42,626 bases of DNA, from the IMG/VR virus record IMGVR_UViG_3300013131_000090, positions 1-42,626 of that record; one strand, given 5' to 3'. How positions within the stretch are numbered: position 1 is the first letter of the stretch; each line of letters starts with the position of its first letter. This stretch comes from a virus. The notes under the pieces are model-generated. The model searched no databases. It was not told where the DNA came from and saw only the letters and a list, made by a program, of their open reading frames with translations. Positions 28,088 through 36,086 of the stretch are shown here, one piece after another. The translations under genes and the position numbers were made by a program.

Positions 28088-28663
28088 GTGTTTTGCACTT
28101 ATTTAACAATTTATAGAGGAAATAAACTTCCTCCGTTTTATATAGGTTCTTGTAAATTAAGCAAGATAGAAAAAGGTTATCACGGTTCTGTTTCTTCTAA
28201 AATGTATAGTAAAATTTGGAATAAAGAACATAAAGAAAATCCAAATTTATTTATTACCAAAATTTTAACATATCATAAAATTGATACAGAAGCTAGAGAA
28301 AAAGAATTATATTTTCATATTTCTTTAAATGTTGTTAAATCTCCTATGTATATCAATATGTCTAGCGCTCGTAAAAATGGATTTTTTGGTATGAATGTTT
28401 CTGGTTCTAATAATCCTATGTATGGTAAAAGCAGAAAAGAAAATCACCCTAAAGGTATGTTAGGCAAACATCATTCTACTAAAACTAAACAATATATGTC
28501 TAAAATAAGAAAAGGCAAACAAACCGGTTCTAATAATCCTATGTACGGTAGAAAATGGACGTCTGAAACAAGATCTATTATTCTATCTAAAAGAATAGGT
28601 GTTAAACGAGGTCCATATAAAACTAAGACTAAGAAATTCGTGAAAAATTCTGAACTTTCTTAA
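28088..28663 (+). CDS. GIY-YIG homing endonuclease with NUMOD3 repeats (191 aa)
   Basis: The N-terminus (YLTIYRGNKLPPFYIGSCKL) is a GIY-YIG variant with the two conserved strands. GSNNPMYGKSRKENHPKGMLG and GSNNPMYGRKWTSETRS are NUMOD3 DNA-binding repeats, as in Seg/I-TevI-type enzymes. I chose GTG 28088, six bases after GGAG; a TTG at 28076 is in frame but overlaps the binding site. It is a free-standing mobile gene, transcribed against the gp46 gene with a 35-base overlap of 3' ends. Confidence 0.85.
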   Translation: MFCTYLTIYRGNKLPPFYIGSCKLSKIEKGYHGSVSSKMYSKIWNKEHKENPNLFITKILTYHKIDTEAREKELYFHISLNVVKSPMYINMSSARKNGFFGMNVSGSNNPMYGKSRKENHPKGMLGKHHSTKTKQYMSKIRKGKQTGSNNPMYGRKWTSETRSIILSKRIGVKRGPYKTKTKKFVKNSELS

Positions 28664-30335
28664 ATCTTATAACGTGTTCGAATTTTTCTACCATCTGTTC
28701 TTTATGAGAAATAATAAAAATGTTACTATGACTCATAATAGTTTTAATAGTATTCATAAATAATTCAGTAGAATTACCGTCTAAAGAAGAATCTAATGTT
28801 TCATCAAATATTAATAAATTAGTGTTCATTGAATTTCTTAATTTAGATACTGCTCTCCAAGTAAACAATATTGCTAGATTAATTTTTGACTTTTCACCTT
28901 CTGAAAACGACGCATAACTGAAATCGTCTCTATATCGTGACTTAATAGTTTCTTTAAACTCTTCGTTTAGTTCAAATTGAACAAAAAAATCTAAGGCCGA
29001 AAGATATTTATTAATCAATTTATTAATGATCGGAACATATTGCTTAATAATCTTCGCTTTAATACCAGAATCTTTCAATAAAGAAGAAGCTATAGATAAT
29101 AATTCTTTTTCAGTATTAGAGTCTGATATTTCTTTTTCTATTACAACTAATTCTGTTTCTAAAGCTATCAGCTTATCTTTATCTTCTTGATTGTTTTTAA
29201 CTTCTACAGAACGTACTTCTCTTTCTAACTCGTTTTTATAAGATTGTAAAGATTTTTCTTTAGTTTTTAATTCAGCTAACTCTACCTTTGTTTGAGATAG
29301 AACTATTCTGTTTATCTCATCGTCTTTTAATATTTCTTCACAAGATTTTAATGATTCTTCTAATTTATTTAGACCGTTTAACAATGCAACTAATTTTTCA
29401 TTGTTCTCTGCTAATTTCTTAGCCTTAAAATCTTCATGAATGTCCTGTAAACATGTAGAACACTTGTTATTTTTATTATAAAAATTTATCTCTTTAGTAG
29501 CATTATCTCTATTAAATTCGATGCCATACTTTAAATCATTAAGTATTTTATGTTTGTTTCTAATACTATCATTATTAGACAACATAACTTGTATGTTGTG
29601 TTGAAATTCTTCTTTTGTTTTTATTTTTTCTAATAAATCTTTAATATCTGTTCCACACTTTTCAATTCTTTCTTTTTTCTCGTTAATAAATTCTTGAGTA
29701 GAGTTCATCAATTTTGTTAAGTGATCTTTAACAATATATATCTTATCTTCAATACTTTTCTTAGAATTTATGGCTGTATTGTTTCTATGCCCATTCATCA
29801 TTATTCTGTTTTTCAACAACGAATTCATAGAAGTAAATATTTTGAGATCTAATAAATCTTCTATAACTTCTCTTCTTTCATAAGCTATCAATTGCATGAA
29901 CGGTTTAAAAGTAGCTGATCCTAGAACAACCACTTGACAGAACGATTTAAAATTGACCTTTAGAATTTGAGTTTCTAGAGTAGCTTGATAATCTTTATTG
30001 TTAGCAGCTTTATTAATAAGTTCATCGTTTTTATATATTTCAAAAATTTTAGGAAGCAATCCACGAACAATCTTATATTCTATAGAACCAACAGAAAATT
30101 CTATTTCTACTATAGTATTCTTTTTTGTTATAGAATTAACAAGCTGTGGTATATTAATAGGTCTGTAAGGTTTACCGAATAGACCAAAAGTAAGAGCGTC
30201 CAGGATCGTAGACTTACCAGAACCATTTTCACCAACGATTAGAGTAGTTCTGTTTCTTATAAGATCTATTTCGGTAAATTGATTTCCTGTAGATAAAAAA
30301 TTCTTATAACGCAGTTTCTTAAATATTATTGCCAT
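28629..30335 (-). CDS. 46: Recombination nuclease subunit gp46, SbcC/Rad50-like (568 aa)
   Basis: An SMC-like ATPase: Walker A VGENGSGKST (34-43), long coiled coils around a CSTC zinc hook (Cys292, Cys295), and a C-terminal signature FSEGEKSKINLAILF with Walker B LLIFDETLDSSLD. With gp47 it processes DNA ends for recombination-dependent replication. Length matches T4 gp46 (560). It overlaps gene 47 by 10 bases. Confidence 0.95.
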   Translation of the reverse strand: MAIIFKKLRYKNFLSTGNQFTEIDLIRNRTTLIVGENGSGKSTILDALTFGLFGKPYRPINIPQLVNSITKKNTIVEIEFSVGSIEYKIVRGLLPKIFEIYKNDELINKAANNKDYQATLETQILKVNFKSFCQVVVLGSATFKPFMQLIAYERREVIEDLLDLKIFTSMNSLLKNRIMMNGHRNNTAINSKKSIEDKIYIVKDHLTKLMNSTQEFINEKKERIEKCGTDIKDLLEKIKTKEEFQHNIQVMLSNNDSIRNKHKILNDLKYGIEFNRDNATKEINFYNKNNKCSTCLQDIHEDFKAKKLAENNEKLVALLNGLNKLEESLKSCEEILKDDEINRIVLSQTKVELAELKTKEKSLQSYKNELEREVRSVEVKNNQEDKDKLIALETELVVIEKEISDSNTEKELLSIASSLLKDSGIKAKIIKQYVPIINKLINKYLSALDFFVQFELNEEFKETIKSRYRDDFSYASFSEGEKSKINLAILFTWRAVSKLRNSMNTNLLIFDETLDSSLDGNSTELFMNTIKTIMSHSNIFIISHKEQMVEKFEHVIRFKKVQNFSRIS

Positions 30336-31381
30336 GTTTCTTCTAAACTCACTGCCTCAGTATATAAATCTACAATCAAATTCTCTAAAGATTCCTTAAT
30401 AGAAGATTGTATCTCTAATTTTCCTATATATTTTCTAAAAATATCTAATGTAGATTCTGCTTCATCAATAATATTTGATTCATCTTCCAAATGTAGATTT
30501 AGATGATCTTCTACTATTTGTAATTCTACAGGATTAGCCGCTTCTAATTCTGCTATAAAATTGTCGAATTTATATGGATCCTCTTTAGATTGAATCACTA
30601 CTTTAATTATAGAAGTATTTACATTATCAGGAATTACTGGTGTTATACTATCCTTGTAAAATATTTTATGAAATACTCTATATGGATTTTCTATAAAAGT
30701 CAATTCTCTTGTTTGTGTATCAAATATATGAAATCCTCTTGGATCATTATAATCTGACCAAGTAAATTCTGCGTGTGCACCTAAATACCAAATATTTTTA
30801 GCATGACTTCTAGTATGATAATGTCCAGACATAACCATATCAAATTTTTGAACCATAGAAGGCGAATCACCGTATTCAGAAGGCATTCCTTTATACATAG
30901 GAAATTTTTCAATTTCAAAATGCCCCATACATATTTGAGCTGTAGTATTATCTATACATTCAAGAATATTTCCTCTATTATTATCACATATCCAAGGCAC
31001 CAATAACATATTTAATCCATCAAAAGTTACTTCTAATGGATCGTTATCTATAATATGAAATGGTTCTAATACTAATTCTTGTAAAGCATTAATCTTATTA
31101 GTATTTTTATAAAAACAATCATGATTACCAGCTATAATATATACATTCATACCCCTTTCTTTTAGAGGATCAAGAAAATCCTGACGAACACGAGTTGCTG
31201 TTAGAATATTTACATATTTTCTACGATCTACTAAATCTCCTAAATGAATAATCGTGTTTATGTTTTGTTTCTCTAATTCTGGGAAAAAAACTGTATCCAA
31301 GAATTTTTTATTTAGATCTAAAAATAACGTACTATCGTTTCTAACCCCCCAATGCGTATCAGTAATTAATGCTATTTTCAT
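30326..31381 (-). CDS. 47: Recombination endonuclease subunit gp47, SbcD/Mre11-like (351 aa)
   Basis: A calcineurin-like phosphoesterase: ITDTHWGVRND (metal Asp/His), HLGDLVDRRKYVN, YIIAGNHDCFYKN, then MSGHYHTRS as the last metal histidines. It forms a complex with gp46. Length matches T4 gp47 (339). It overlaps gene 46 and the small gene upstream (ATGA). Confidence 0.95.
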   Translation of the reverse strand: MKIALITDTHWGVRNDSTLFLDLNKKFLDTVFFPELEKQNINTIIHLGDLVDRRKYVNILTATRVRQDFLDPLKERGMNVYIIAGNHDCFYKNTNKINALQELVLEPFHIIDNDPLEVTFDGLNMLLVPWICDNNRGNILECIDNTTAQICMGHFEIEKFPMYKGMPSEYGDSPSMVQKFDMVMSGHYHTRSHAKNIWYLGAHAEFTWSDYNDPRGFHIFDTQTRELTFIENPYRVFHKIFYKDSITPVIPDNVNTSIIKVVIQSKEDPYKFDNFIAELEAANPVELQIVEDHLNLHLEDESNIIDEAESTLDIFRKYIGKLEIQSSIKESLENLIVDLYTEAVSLEETWQ

Positions 31382-31614
31382 ATATCACTAGCCTGCCTTT
31401 GTTTTCTATCAGAAGATTGTTTACTCCTTATTTGAGATAAAGGAATTGGTTGATCAGAAACAGCTATAACATTCCATAATCCACTTTCTCCTTTTAATTC
31501 AACTTTATTGCCTTTTTTTGCGCCATAAACAGGAATATAAGCAACTTCTATTAATATACTACCATCTTCTAATTGTTGATTTAATCTACATTGTACATAT
31601 AATTCTTCTTTCAT
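31378..31614 (-). CDS. Small conserved protein between gp55 and gp47 (78 aa)
   Basis: A beta-rich small protein (SILIEVAYIPVYGAKKGNKVEL, GLWNVIAVSDQPIP) with a basic tail ending KQRQASDI. The ending matches small phage proteins that finish in '(K/R)KASDI'. Function unknown; it resides in the gp55-gp47 operon. Confidence 0.6.
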   Translation of the reverse strand: MKEELYVQCRLNQQLEDGSILIEVAYIPVYGAKKGNKVELKGESGLWNVIAVSDQPIPLSQIRSKQSSDRKQRQASDI

Positions 31615-31782
31615 TTATCTTTTTTTCTCCAAATTGTACACCAATAAAGCTTTTTCTATTGCAGTTTTCGTTTCTTCTAGATATCCTGCATAATTTTCTT
31701 TTATAAAGATTGAAGAAGACTTATCATTAAGCTTTTCTATCCATTGTATTACAATGGGCGCGACAAAATGTTTTTTATTCAT
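31615..31782 (-). CDS. Small hypothetical protein (55 aa)
   Basis: ATG 31782 overlaps the last codons of gp55 and its TAA is followed at once by the next ATG. It starts MNKKHFVAPIVIQWIEKLND and is helical and basic. The tight fit between flanking genes supports translation. No family is recognised. Confidence 0.65.
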   Translation of the reverse strand: MNKKHFVAPIVIQWIEKLNDKSSSIFIKENYAGYLEETKTAIEKALLVYNLEKKR

Positions 31783-32281
31783 TTTCAGTTTCCTTTATTA
31801 TATTCTCTTTTTTATTTTTAATCAAGTTGCTTTCAAATATTCTTATGATATCATCTGAATACTCATTTTTAAGTTCTTTATTATGACTAAACTCAGACAT
31901 ATCATTTAACATAGTTATTTGAAAATTTTTATGCTTAATATAAGATTGTTTCTTTTCTTTATGGATACGCCTTACAAAAGCATTCCAAGCTATTTGTGTA
32001 AAATATGCGAATGGGTTATTTGTTTTATTAGGATCAAAATTATCTATTGCTGCTAAACAATCTACTAATCCATCGCTTATCATCTCATCTCTATATGTAT
32101 AACCACCAAAGTTTGATTTAGTAGATAAGTTTTTACATATAAAATATATAGATTCACCAATATAATTAGATACTAATGGTTTTGGTTTGTTTAATTCTAT
32201 ACATTCTTGCGTTTTTTGTTTGTGTAAAATCATATTTTCATAAAGCGTTCTATTGTTTATATAATTCCTTGGTTTTTTCAT
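31775..32281 (-). CDS. 55: Late-promoter sigma factor gp55 (168 aa)
   Basis: A small sigma-70-like factor: DEMISDGLVDCLAAIDNFDPNKTNNPFAYFTQIAWNAFVRRIHKEKKQS is the region-2 signature of T4 gp55. It replaces host sigma-70 on RNA polymerase and recognises TATAAATA. Such elements are present before genes 22, 23 and other late genes here. Length fits T4 gp55 (185). Confidence 0.93.
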   Translation of the reverse strand: MKKPRNYINNRTLYENMILHKQKTQECIELNKPKPLVSNYIGESIYFICKNLSTKSNFGGYTYRDEMISDGLVDCLAAIDNFDPNKTNNPFAYFTQIAWNAFVRRIHKEKKQSYIKHKNFQITMLNDMSEFSHNKELKNEYSDDIIRIFESNLIKNKKENIIKETENE

Positions 32282-32350
32282 AAATTTACCTTTACTTCCT
32301 TTAAAAACATCAGTATAATAACATTGTTGTTTATGTCCTCCTGGATGATA

Positions 32351-33253
32351 TTATATTCTTAGTTGTACTTTATAGTTTTTGTATACAAATTTCTCTTCAT
32401 TATATATTTTTATTCTTTCCATAAAATGTGTCAAAGTAGTATTCTTCTTTTCTCTCCAAGTTAAATCATCAGAAATATCGTATAATGTTGATACCATATT
32501 CTTCGTAGATAATCTTAATAATCTACCAATAGATTGTAAAGTATTAACTCTAGCTTTTGAAGGGGAAGCAAATATAGCATTATGTAATTCAGGAATATTC
32601 GTTCCAGTTGACATAGTTCCTTCTGATGCTATTGTAATAGATTTTTTATGTGAATTAATTTTTAATCTTATTTCTTCTCTAGTATTACCATCTACTTTAC
32701 CATGTATATAATATACTGGACAATCTGGATTAGCACTCTTTATAAGATTATATAATTTATCTCCATGTTTCTCAATATATCTGAAAAGAACTATGGTATT
32801 TCCTTCTAATGATAATGCTAAATTAGCTATAAATTGATTTCTCTTGTCACAGTCAAAAAGAAAATTTCTTTCGTCTTCGTACTTTAATTTAGAAACCATT
32901 TTTCTTACATCATCAGGATACGATAAAACTATATTTTTAATTTTAAAATCAGCAGCATATTTCTGTTCAATCATTTCATGAGTTGTTATAATTTTTTCTA
33001 CTTTACCGAATAGTCCTTCTAGAACTAATTTATTAGTTTGAGAACCATCTAAAGTACCAGTAGTACCATATCTATATTCAGTAGTTTTTAATTTTTCCAT
33101 TATAGAAATTAGAGATTTTGCTTTAAACTTATGCGCTTCGTCTCCAATAACAACCTCAATATCTTTAAAGAAATTTTCTGGTTGTTGATATATAGATTGC
33201 CATGTTGTACAAATTAACTTTGGTATTTTGTGTTCGATTTTAATTATTTTCAT
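32351..33253 (-). CDS. uvsW: UvsW helicase, C-terminal part (300 aa)
   Basis: This holds the second half of the SF2 helicase: ICTTWQSIYQQP (motif Ib region), VVIGDEAHKFKAKS (DEAH box), YGTTGTLDG (motif III), the RecA-2 domain with CPVYYIHGKVDGNTREEI, SEGTMSTGTNIPEL and LQSIGRLLRLS (motif VI). The Walker A half is at 33514-34242. The two are separated by about 0.4 kb of unrelated, decayed sequence. ATG 33253 begins just before native sequence (EHKIPKLICTTWQ), so it may be made as a separate polypeptide; no strong ribosome binding site is visible. Confidence 0.85.
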   Translation of the reverse strand: MKIIKIEHKIPKLICTTWQSIYQQPENFFKDIEVVIGDEAHKFKAKSLISIMEKLKTTEYRYGTTGTLDGSQTNKLVLEGLFGKVEKIITTHEMIEQKYAADFKIKNIVLSYPDDVRKMVSKLKYEDERNFLFDCDKRNQFIANLALSLEGNTIVLFRYIEKHGDKLYNLIKSANPDCPVYYIHGKVDGNTREEIRLKINSHKKSITIASEGTMSTGTNIPELHNAIFASPSKARVNTLQSIGRLLRLSTKNMVSTLYDISDDLTWREKKNTTLTHFMERIKIYNEEKFVYKNYKVQLRI

Positions 33254-33392
33254 TTGTTTCTTTCTTTAAAATCAAATTCGCCATTTTTCCTTTTTTGGTA
33301 TTCTACCAGAAAGAATATAGTTAAAAATAGATATAGACCAATTGTTTAGATTACAATTTTTTTAACTGGCAAATTAGGCAAATCAATCCATG

Positions 33393-33500
33393 TTATTCCG
33401 TATTTGAACCGTTTAAAGATCTAGATATTATATGATGTTTTTCAGAATATTGTTCTAAAGATATAGGATTTTTTATTCTATTGATTATAATATTTCTATA
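33393..33500 (-). pseudogene. HNH homing endonuclease remnant inside uvsW
   Basis: A frame without a start reads IKNPISLEQYSEKHHIISRS, then LNGSNTE and a stop. EKHHIIPRSLGGSN is the first half of the HNH motif of many phage homing endonucleases. Frames on both sides are broken. It lies between the two uvsW halves, in the frame +1 to the upstream half, so it is a decayed passenger of the insertion. Confidence 0.65.
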
Positions 33501-33513
33501 TCATTTAAAATAC

Positions 33514-34242
33514 TTATTGGTTATAATATTTGTGTAACCATCTATCGTCAATTTCGTCATTAATAGTAATATCCTTTGCTTTCTTATATAAAATATCACT
33601 GTTTAGTATTTTTATATTTACATTGCCGTCAAATATATATTCTTTGCCTAAATCTGAAATTATATGTACTTTTAATGGTTCTTTTTCTTGTCCAGCGTAT
33701 ATTTTATACATATTATTAGTATCTTCGTATCCATAAGATATGAAATCAGAGTACATTTGATGTATAAGGTTTAAATTCGGAACAACTAACAAAGTTCTTT
33801 TATTTAGATATCTGTAAATAAGGTATATAATCAAAGATTTACCAGAAGCCGTTGGAGATAAAAGAAGCTTTCTTTTATCTCTTATAGAGTGTATAAAAGC
33901 TTTTAACTGATAATCTCTAGGTTCAAACGGAAGATTTAGTGAATTTATAAATTGTTTAGCTTCTTTTACAGAAAATTCATTAGCAGAAATATCTGTAATA
34001 TACGAAATATCATACTTTTTTTCTTGTGCAAATTCTTCTATATACGGCAGCAAGCCCGCATATACTAAGTTTGTTAAAGGATTAAAAAGGTAGATATCTC
34101 CATTCCATTTTTTATTTTTATAAGCAGGAGTAAATTGATATCCAGGAACTTTAAATGTAAAACGATCTTTTAATTCATACAAAATATGAGGTTCAGCATA
34201 TACTTTAATATGTACTTCGTTTATTTTTTCTATATTTAACAT
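33514..34242 (-). CDS. uvsW: UvsW helicase, N-terminal part with foreign tail (242 aa)
   Basis: Residues 1 to about 180 are UvsW: the N-terminal DNA-binding domain (VPGYQFTPAYKNKKWNGDIYLFNPLTN), PRDYQLKAF (Q motif), Walker A LLLSPTASGKSLI and TLLVVPNLNLIHQMYSDF (Ia). After IYAGQEKE native sequence should continue to the CTTWQS of the downstream part. Instead there are about 55 residues (VHIISDLGKEYIFDGNVNIK..., KAKDITINDEID) that resemble the first part of a Hint/intein fold, then a stop. In T4, UvsW unwinds branched DNA and turns off origin replication. Here it is interrupted. Confidence 0.85.
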   Translation of the reverse strand: MLNIEKINEVHIKVYAEPHILYELKDRFTFKVPGYQFTPAYKNKKWNGDIYLFNPLTNLVYAGLLPYIEEFAQEKKYDISYITDISANEFSVKEAKQFINSLNLPFEPRDYQLKAFIHSIRDKRKLLLSPTASGKSLIIYLIYRYLNKRTLLVVPNLNLIHQMYSDFISYGYEDTNNMYKIYAGQEKEPLKVHIISDLGKEYIFDGNVNIKILNSDILYKKAKDITINDEIDDRWLHKYYNQ

Positions 34243-34676
34243 TATCCTCCCATTGTAAATCTAGCCCAATCTATACCGTTTTTAATGATATAACCTCTAT
34301 TCATTATAGTTCTGATAATTGATTCTAGAAATTCTAATTTTTCTTGTTGAAGCCCTATTTTTAGAGAAAGATTAATTATATCCTTATCTGCATCTAAATA
34401 AAGAGGAATATCAGATTTTAAAATCATTCCTTTAGCTGGTAAAACCCAACCTTTATTACGTGTTTCTTCGTTATGTCCATCTTTATAAAACTCATATTTT
34501 TGGAGTTTTAATTCTTTCATAAATGCTTCATATTTTTTTAGAAGCAATCTTTCTTGTATTAATATTTGGTAATATTTTTGATGAAGTTTAGGAATTTTAA
34601 GAGATTCTTCGCCTAATTCTGTTTTATCTATATTAGAATCTATAGCCCATAGTTCTACAATTTGTTCTATGTTCAT
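34242..34676 (-). CDS. uvsY: UvsY recombination mediator (144 aa)
   Basis: NIEQIVELWAIDSNIDKTEL, then IPKLHQKYYQILIQERLLLKK, matches UvsY of T4-like marine phages. The C-terminus (RTIMNRGYIIKNGIDWARFTMGG) is also typical. UvsY loads the UvsX recombinase on gp32-coated single strands. Length fits T4 UvsY (137). It is the first gene after the early promoter at 34700-34730 and overlaps uvsW by one base. Confidence 0.88.
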   Translation of the reverse strand: MNIEQIVELWAIDSNIDKTELGEESLKIPKLHQKYYQILIQERLLLKKYEAFMKELKLQKYEFYKDGHNEETRNKGWVLPAKGMILKSDIPLYLDADKDIINLSLKIGLQQEKLEFLESIIRTIMNRGYIIKNGIDWARFTMGG

Positions 34677-34699
34677 AATAACCTCACGAATAAAAGATT

Positions 34700-34730
34700 A
34701 TTATAATACATATTTGATAATAAGTAAAGT
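34700..34730 (-). promoter_or_regulatory. Early promoter, ACTTTACT-N17-TATAAT
   Basis: Minus strand ACTTTACT at 34730-34723, 17 bases, TATAAT at 34705-34700, 24 bases before UvsY. Third copy of the motif. It separates the late structural gene before it from the recombination/gp55 operon. Confidence 0.8.
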
Positions 34731-34731
34731 C

Positions 34732-35253
34732 TTATAAACTCGTGATTTTATAGTGTGTGTATTTGAAAGCTGCTTCTACAGTTAAATATTTTACATCTAA
34801 ATCAACAGTATTTAATGTTAAATCGCCTAGACGTATTGGAAAAGCATCAATAAATGTTATTTCATAATTGATCATTTTGTTATTATTTTGTATTAATAAT
34901 GAAACATCAGAATATATACCATCACCAGTATATTGTGGATGATTTTGTATTTCTTTATATTGTTCAAAAGATTCAGGTTTACCATATGCTATTATACAGT
35001 TCCAAATTTCTAGATAATTTATAAGATCTTCATCAACTTTATATACTATGTTTAATTCTCCAAAAGTAACATGTTCACCAGTATAAGGTGCTACGACAAA
35101 AGGATTACCTACATCTACAGATTTAACAAATATTGAAGGAAGATTTATCTTTTGTATGAAAAAATTAACAGAAGGAGCCTTTTTAATCTTAAATTCGAAA
35201 TTAAGTTGTGATAAAAAGTTTCTGTTTTCTGGTATGTTTGATAATACTGTCAT
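34732..35253 (-). CDS. Tail tube/baseplate-type structural protein, gp19-like (173 aa)
   Basis: The sequence (ENRNFLSQLNFEFKIKKAPSVNFFIQKINLP, GEHVTFGELNIVYKVDEDLINYLEIWNCI, then ITFIDAFPIRLGDLTLNTVD) follows the tail-tube-like fold proteins of T4-like marine phages, close in length to T4 gp19 (163). These form stacked rings inside the sheath or a tube-to-baseplate joint; which of the two is unclear. A late-like AATAAATA (35294-35287) lies about 35 bases upstream. TAATG overlap with the preceding gene. Confidence 0.6.
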   Translation of the reverse strand: MTVLSNIPENRNFLSQLNFEFKIKKAPSVNFFIQKINLPSIFVKSVDVGNPFVVAPYTGEHVTFGELNIVYKVDEDLINYLEIWNCIIAYGKPESFEQYKEIQNHPQYTGDGIYSDVSLLIQNNNKMINYEITFIDAFPIRLGDLTLNTVDLDVKYLTVEAAFKYTHYKITSL

Positions 35254-36086
35254 TAATAGACTACTTTCGGTTTATTTACTATTGTATATTTATTAATTAA
35301 AGGATGTATAGTTTCTTCTACTTTCTTTTTATTTTCTGGTGTTAATTTATCATACCAATCCGGTATAGTTCGTTCTTCTGAATCTAAACCATGATCAGAA
35401 ATTATTGCTAATTTATCTCTAAAATTATTATTTCTATAATGATATAATCTATGTCTTATTGGCAATTCAGTATAACTTCCTGTTTGAGAAATAGATTTAT
35501 TGTTTCTTAAAAATATTCTTTCTATTTCATGTCTTTTTTGTGCAGTAAAAGCAGATAATTCTCTCTTAGAATTATAATATCCTGTTGGATCTGATTGATC
35601 GTCGTATTCTGGATCTTGTTCAATGGCTTTGCCATGATAATCTACTAAATGTTGAAACTCATGTCTAAACGCACCATAATGATTGTTTAATGAATCTAAA
35701 AATTTTCTATGTGTTACTTCAATATGATCGTTAGGATCAGGTTCATGTATTCTATTTAATAATATAAAATGTTGTCTGTTTTTTACTATATCTCTTTTAG
35801 AATTTGGTGTTTGTCTATATTCTGCTTCATTAACACTATCAGTTTTTCCTAAAAATATGCTAGATTTACTATATTTTCTTTTTAAACTTTTGTTTATAGG
35901 AAGATCTTGTATACGAACACCAAAGTGATTGTAATCAAAATTGTTAATTTTTCCTGTTTTTAAAAGCCTCTTAAAATTATCAGGATCTCTTAAATGTTGT
36001 TTAAGACCCATCCAAATTAATTTAGAATCAGTATCATGTATACTATTATTATTATATTTAATTTGTTCTAATATTTTACGAAACAT
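35253..36086 (-). CDS. Putative zinc metalloprotease, possibly packaged (277 aa)
   Basis: FRHEFQHLVDYHG carries HExxH (His142, Glu143, His146), the zincin active site, and SKRELSAFTAQKRHEIE about 30 residues later could give the third, Glu ligand. The protein is soluble and basic. It starts MFRKILEQI, a weaker form of the shared leader ((I)-L-E followed by Q), and lies at the end of the operon of packaged-protein candidates. In that setting it may be injected to cut a host protein. No known family is recognised; substrate unknown. Confidence 0.5.
   Translation of the reverse strand: MFRKILEQIKYNNNSIHDTDSKLIWMGLKQHLRDPDNFKRLLKTGKINNFDYNHFGVRIQDLPINKSLKRKYSKSSIFLGKTDSVNEAEYRQTPNSKRDIVKNRQHFILLNRIHEPDPNDHIEVTHRKFLDSLNNHYGAFRHEFQHLVDYHGKAIEQDPEYDDQSDPTGYYNSKRELSAFTAQKRHEIERIFLRNNKSISQTGSYTELPIRHRLYHYRNNNFRDKLAIISDHGLDSEERTIPDWYDKLTPENKKKVEETIHPLINKYTIVNKPKVVY

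Noticed and set aside
32351-34242. Active split intein joining the two UvsW halves
   Set aside because: No Cys/Ser at the presumed N-splice site, no HN-plus-nucleophile before the second half, and broken frames around the HNH remnant. A decayed element fits better.
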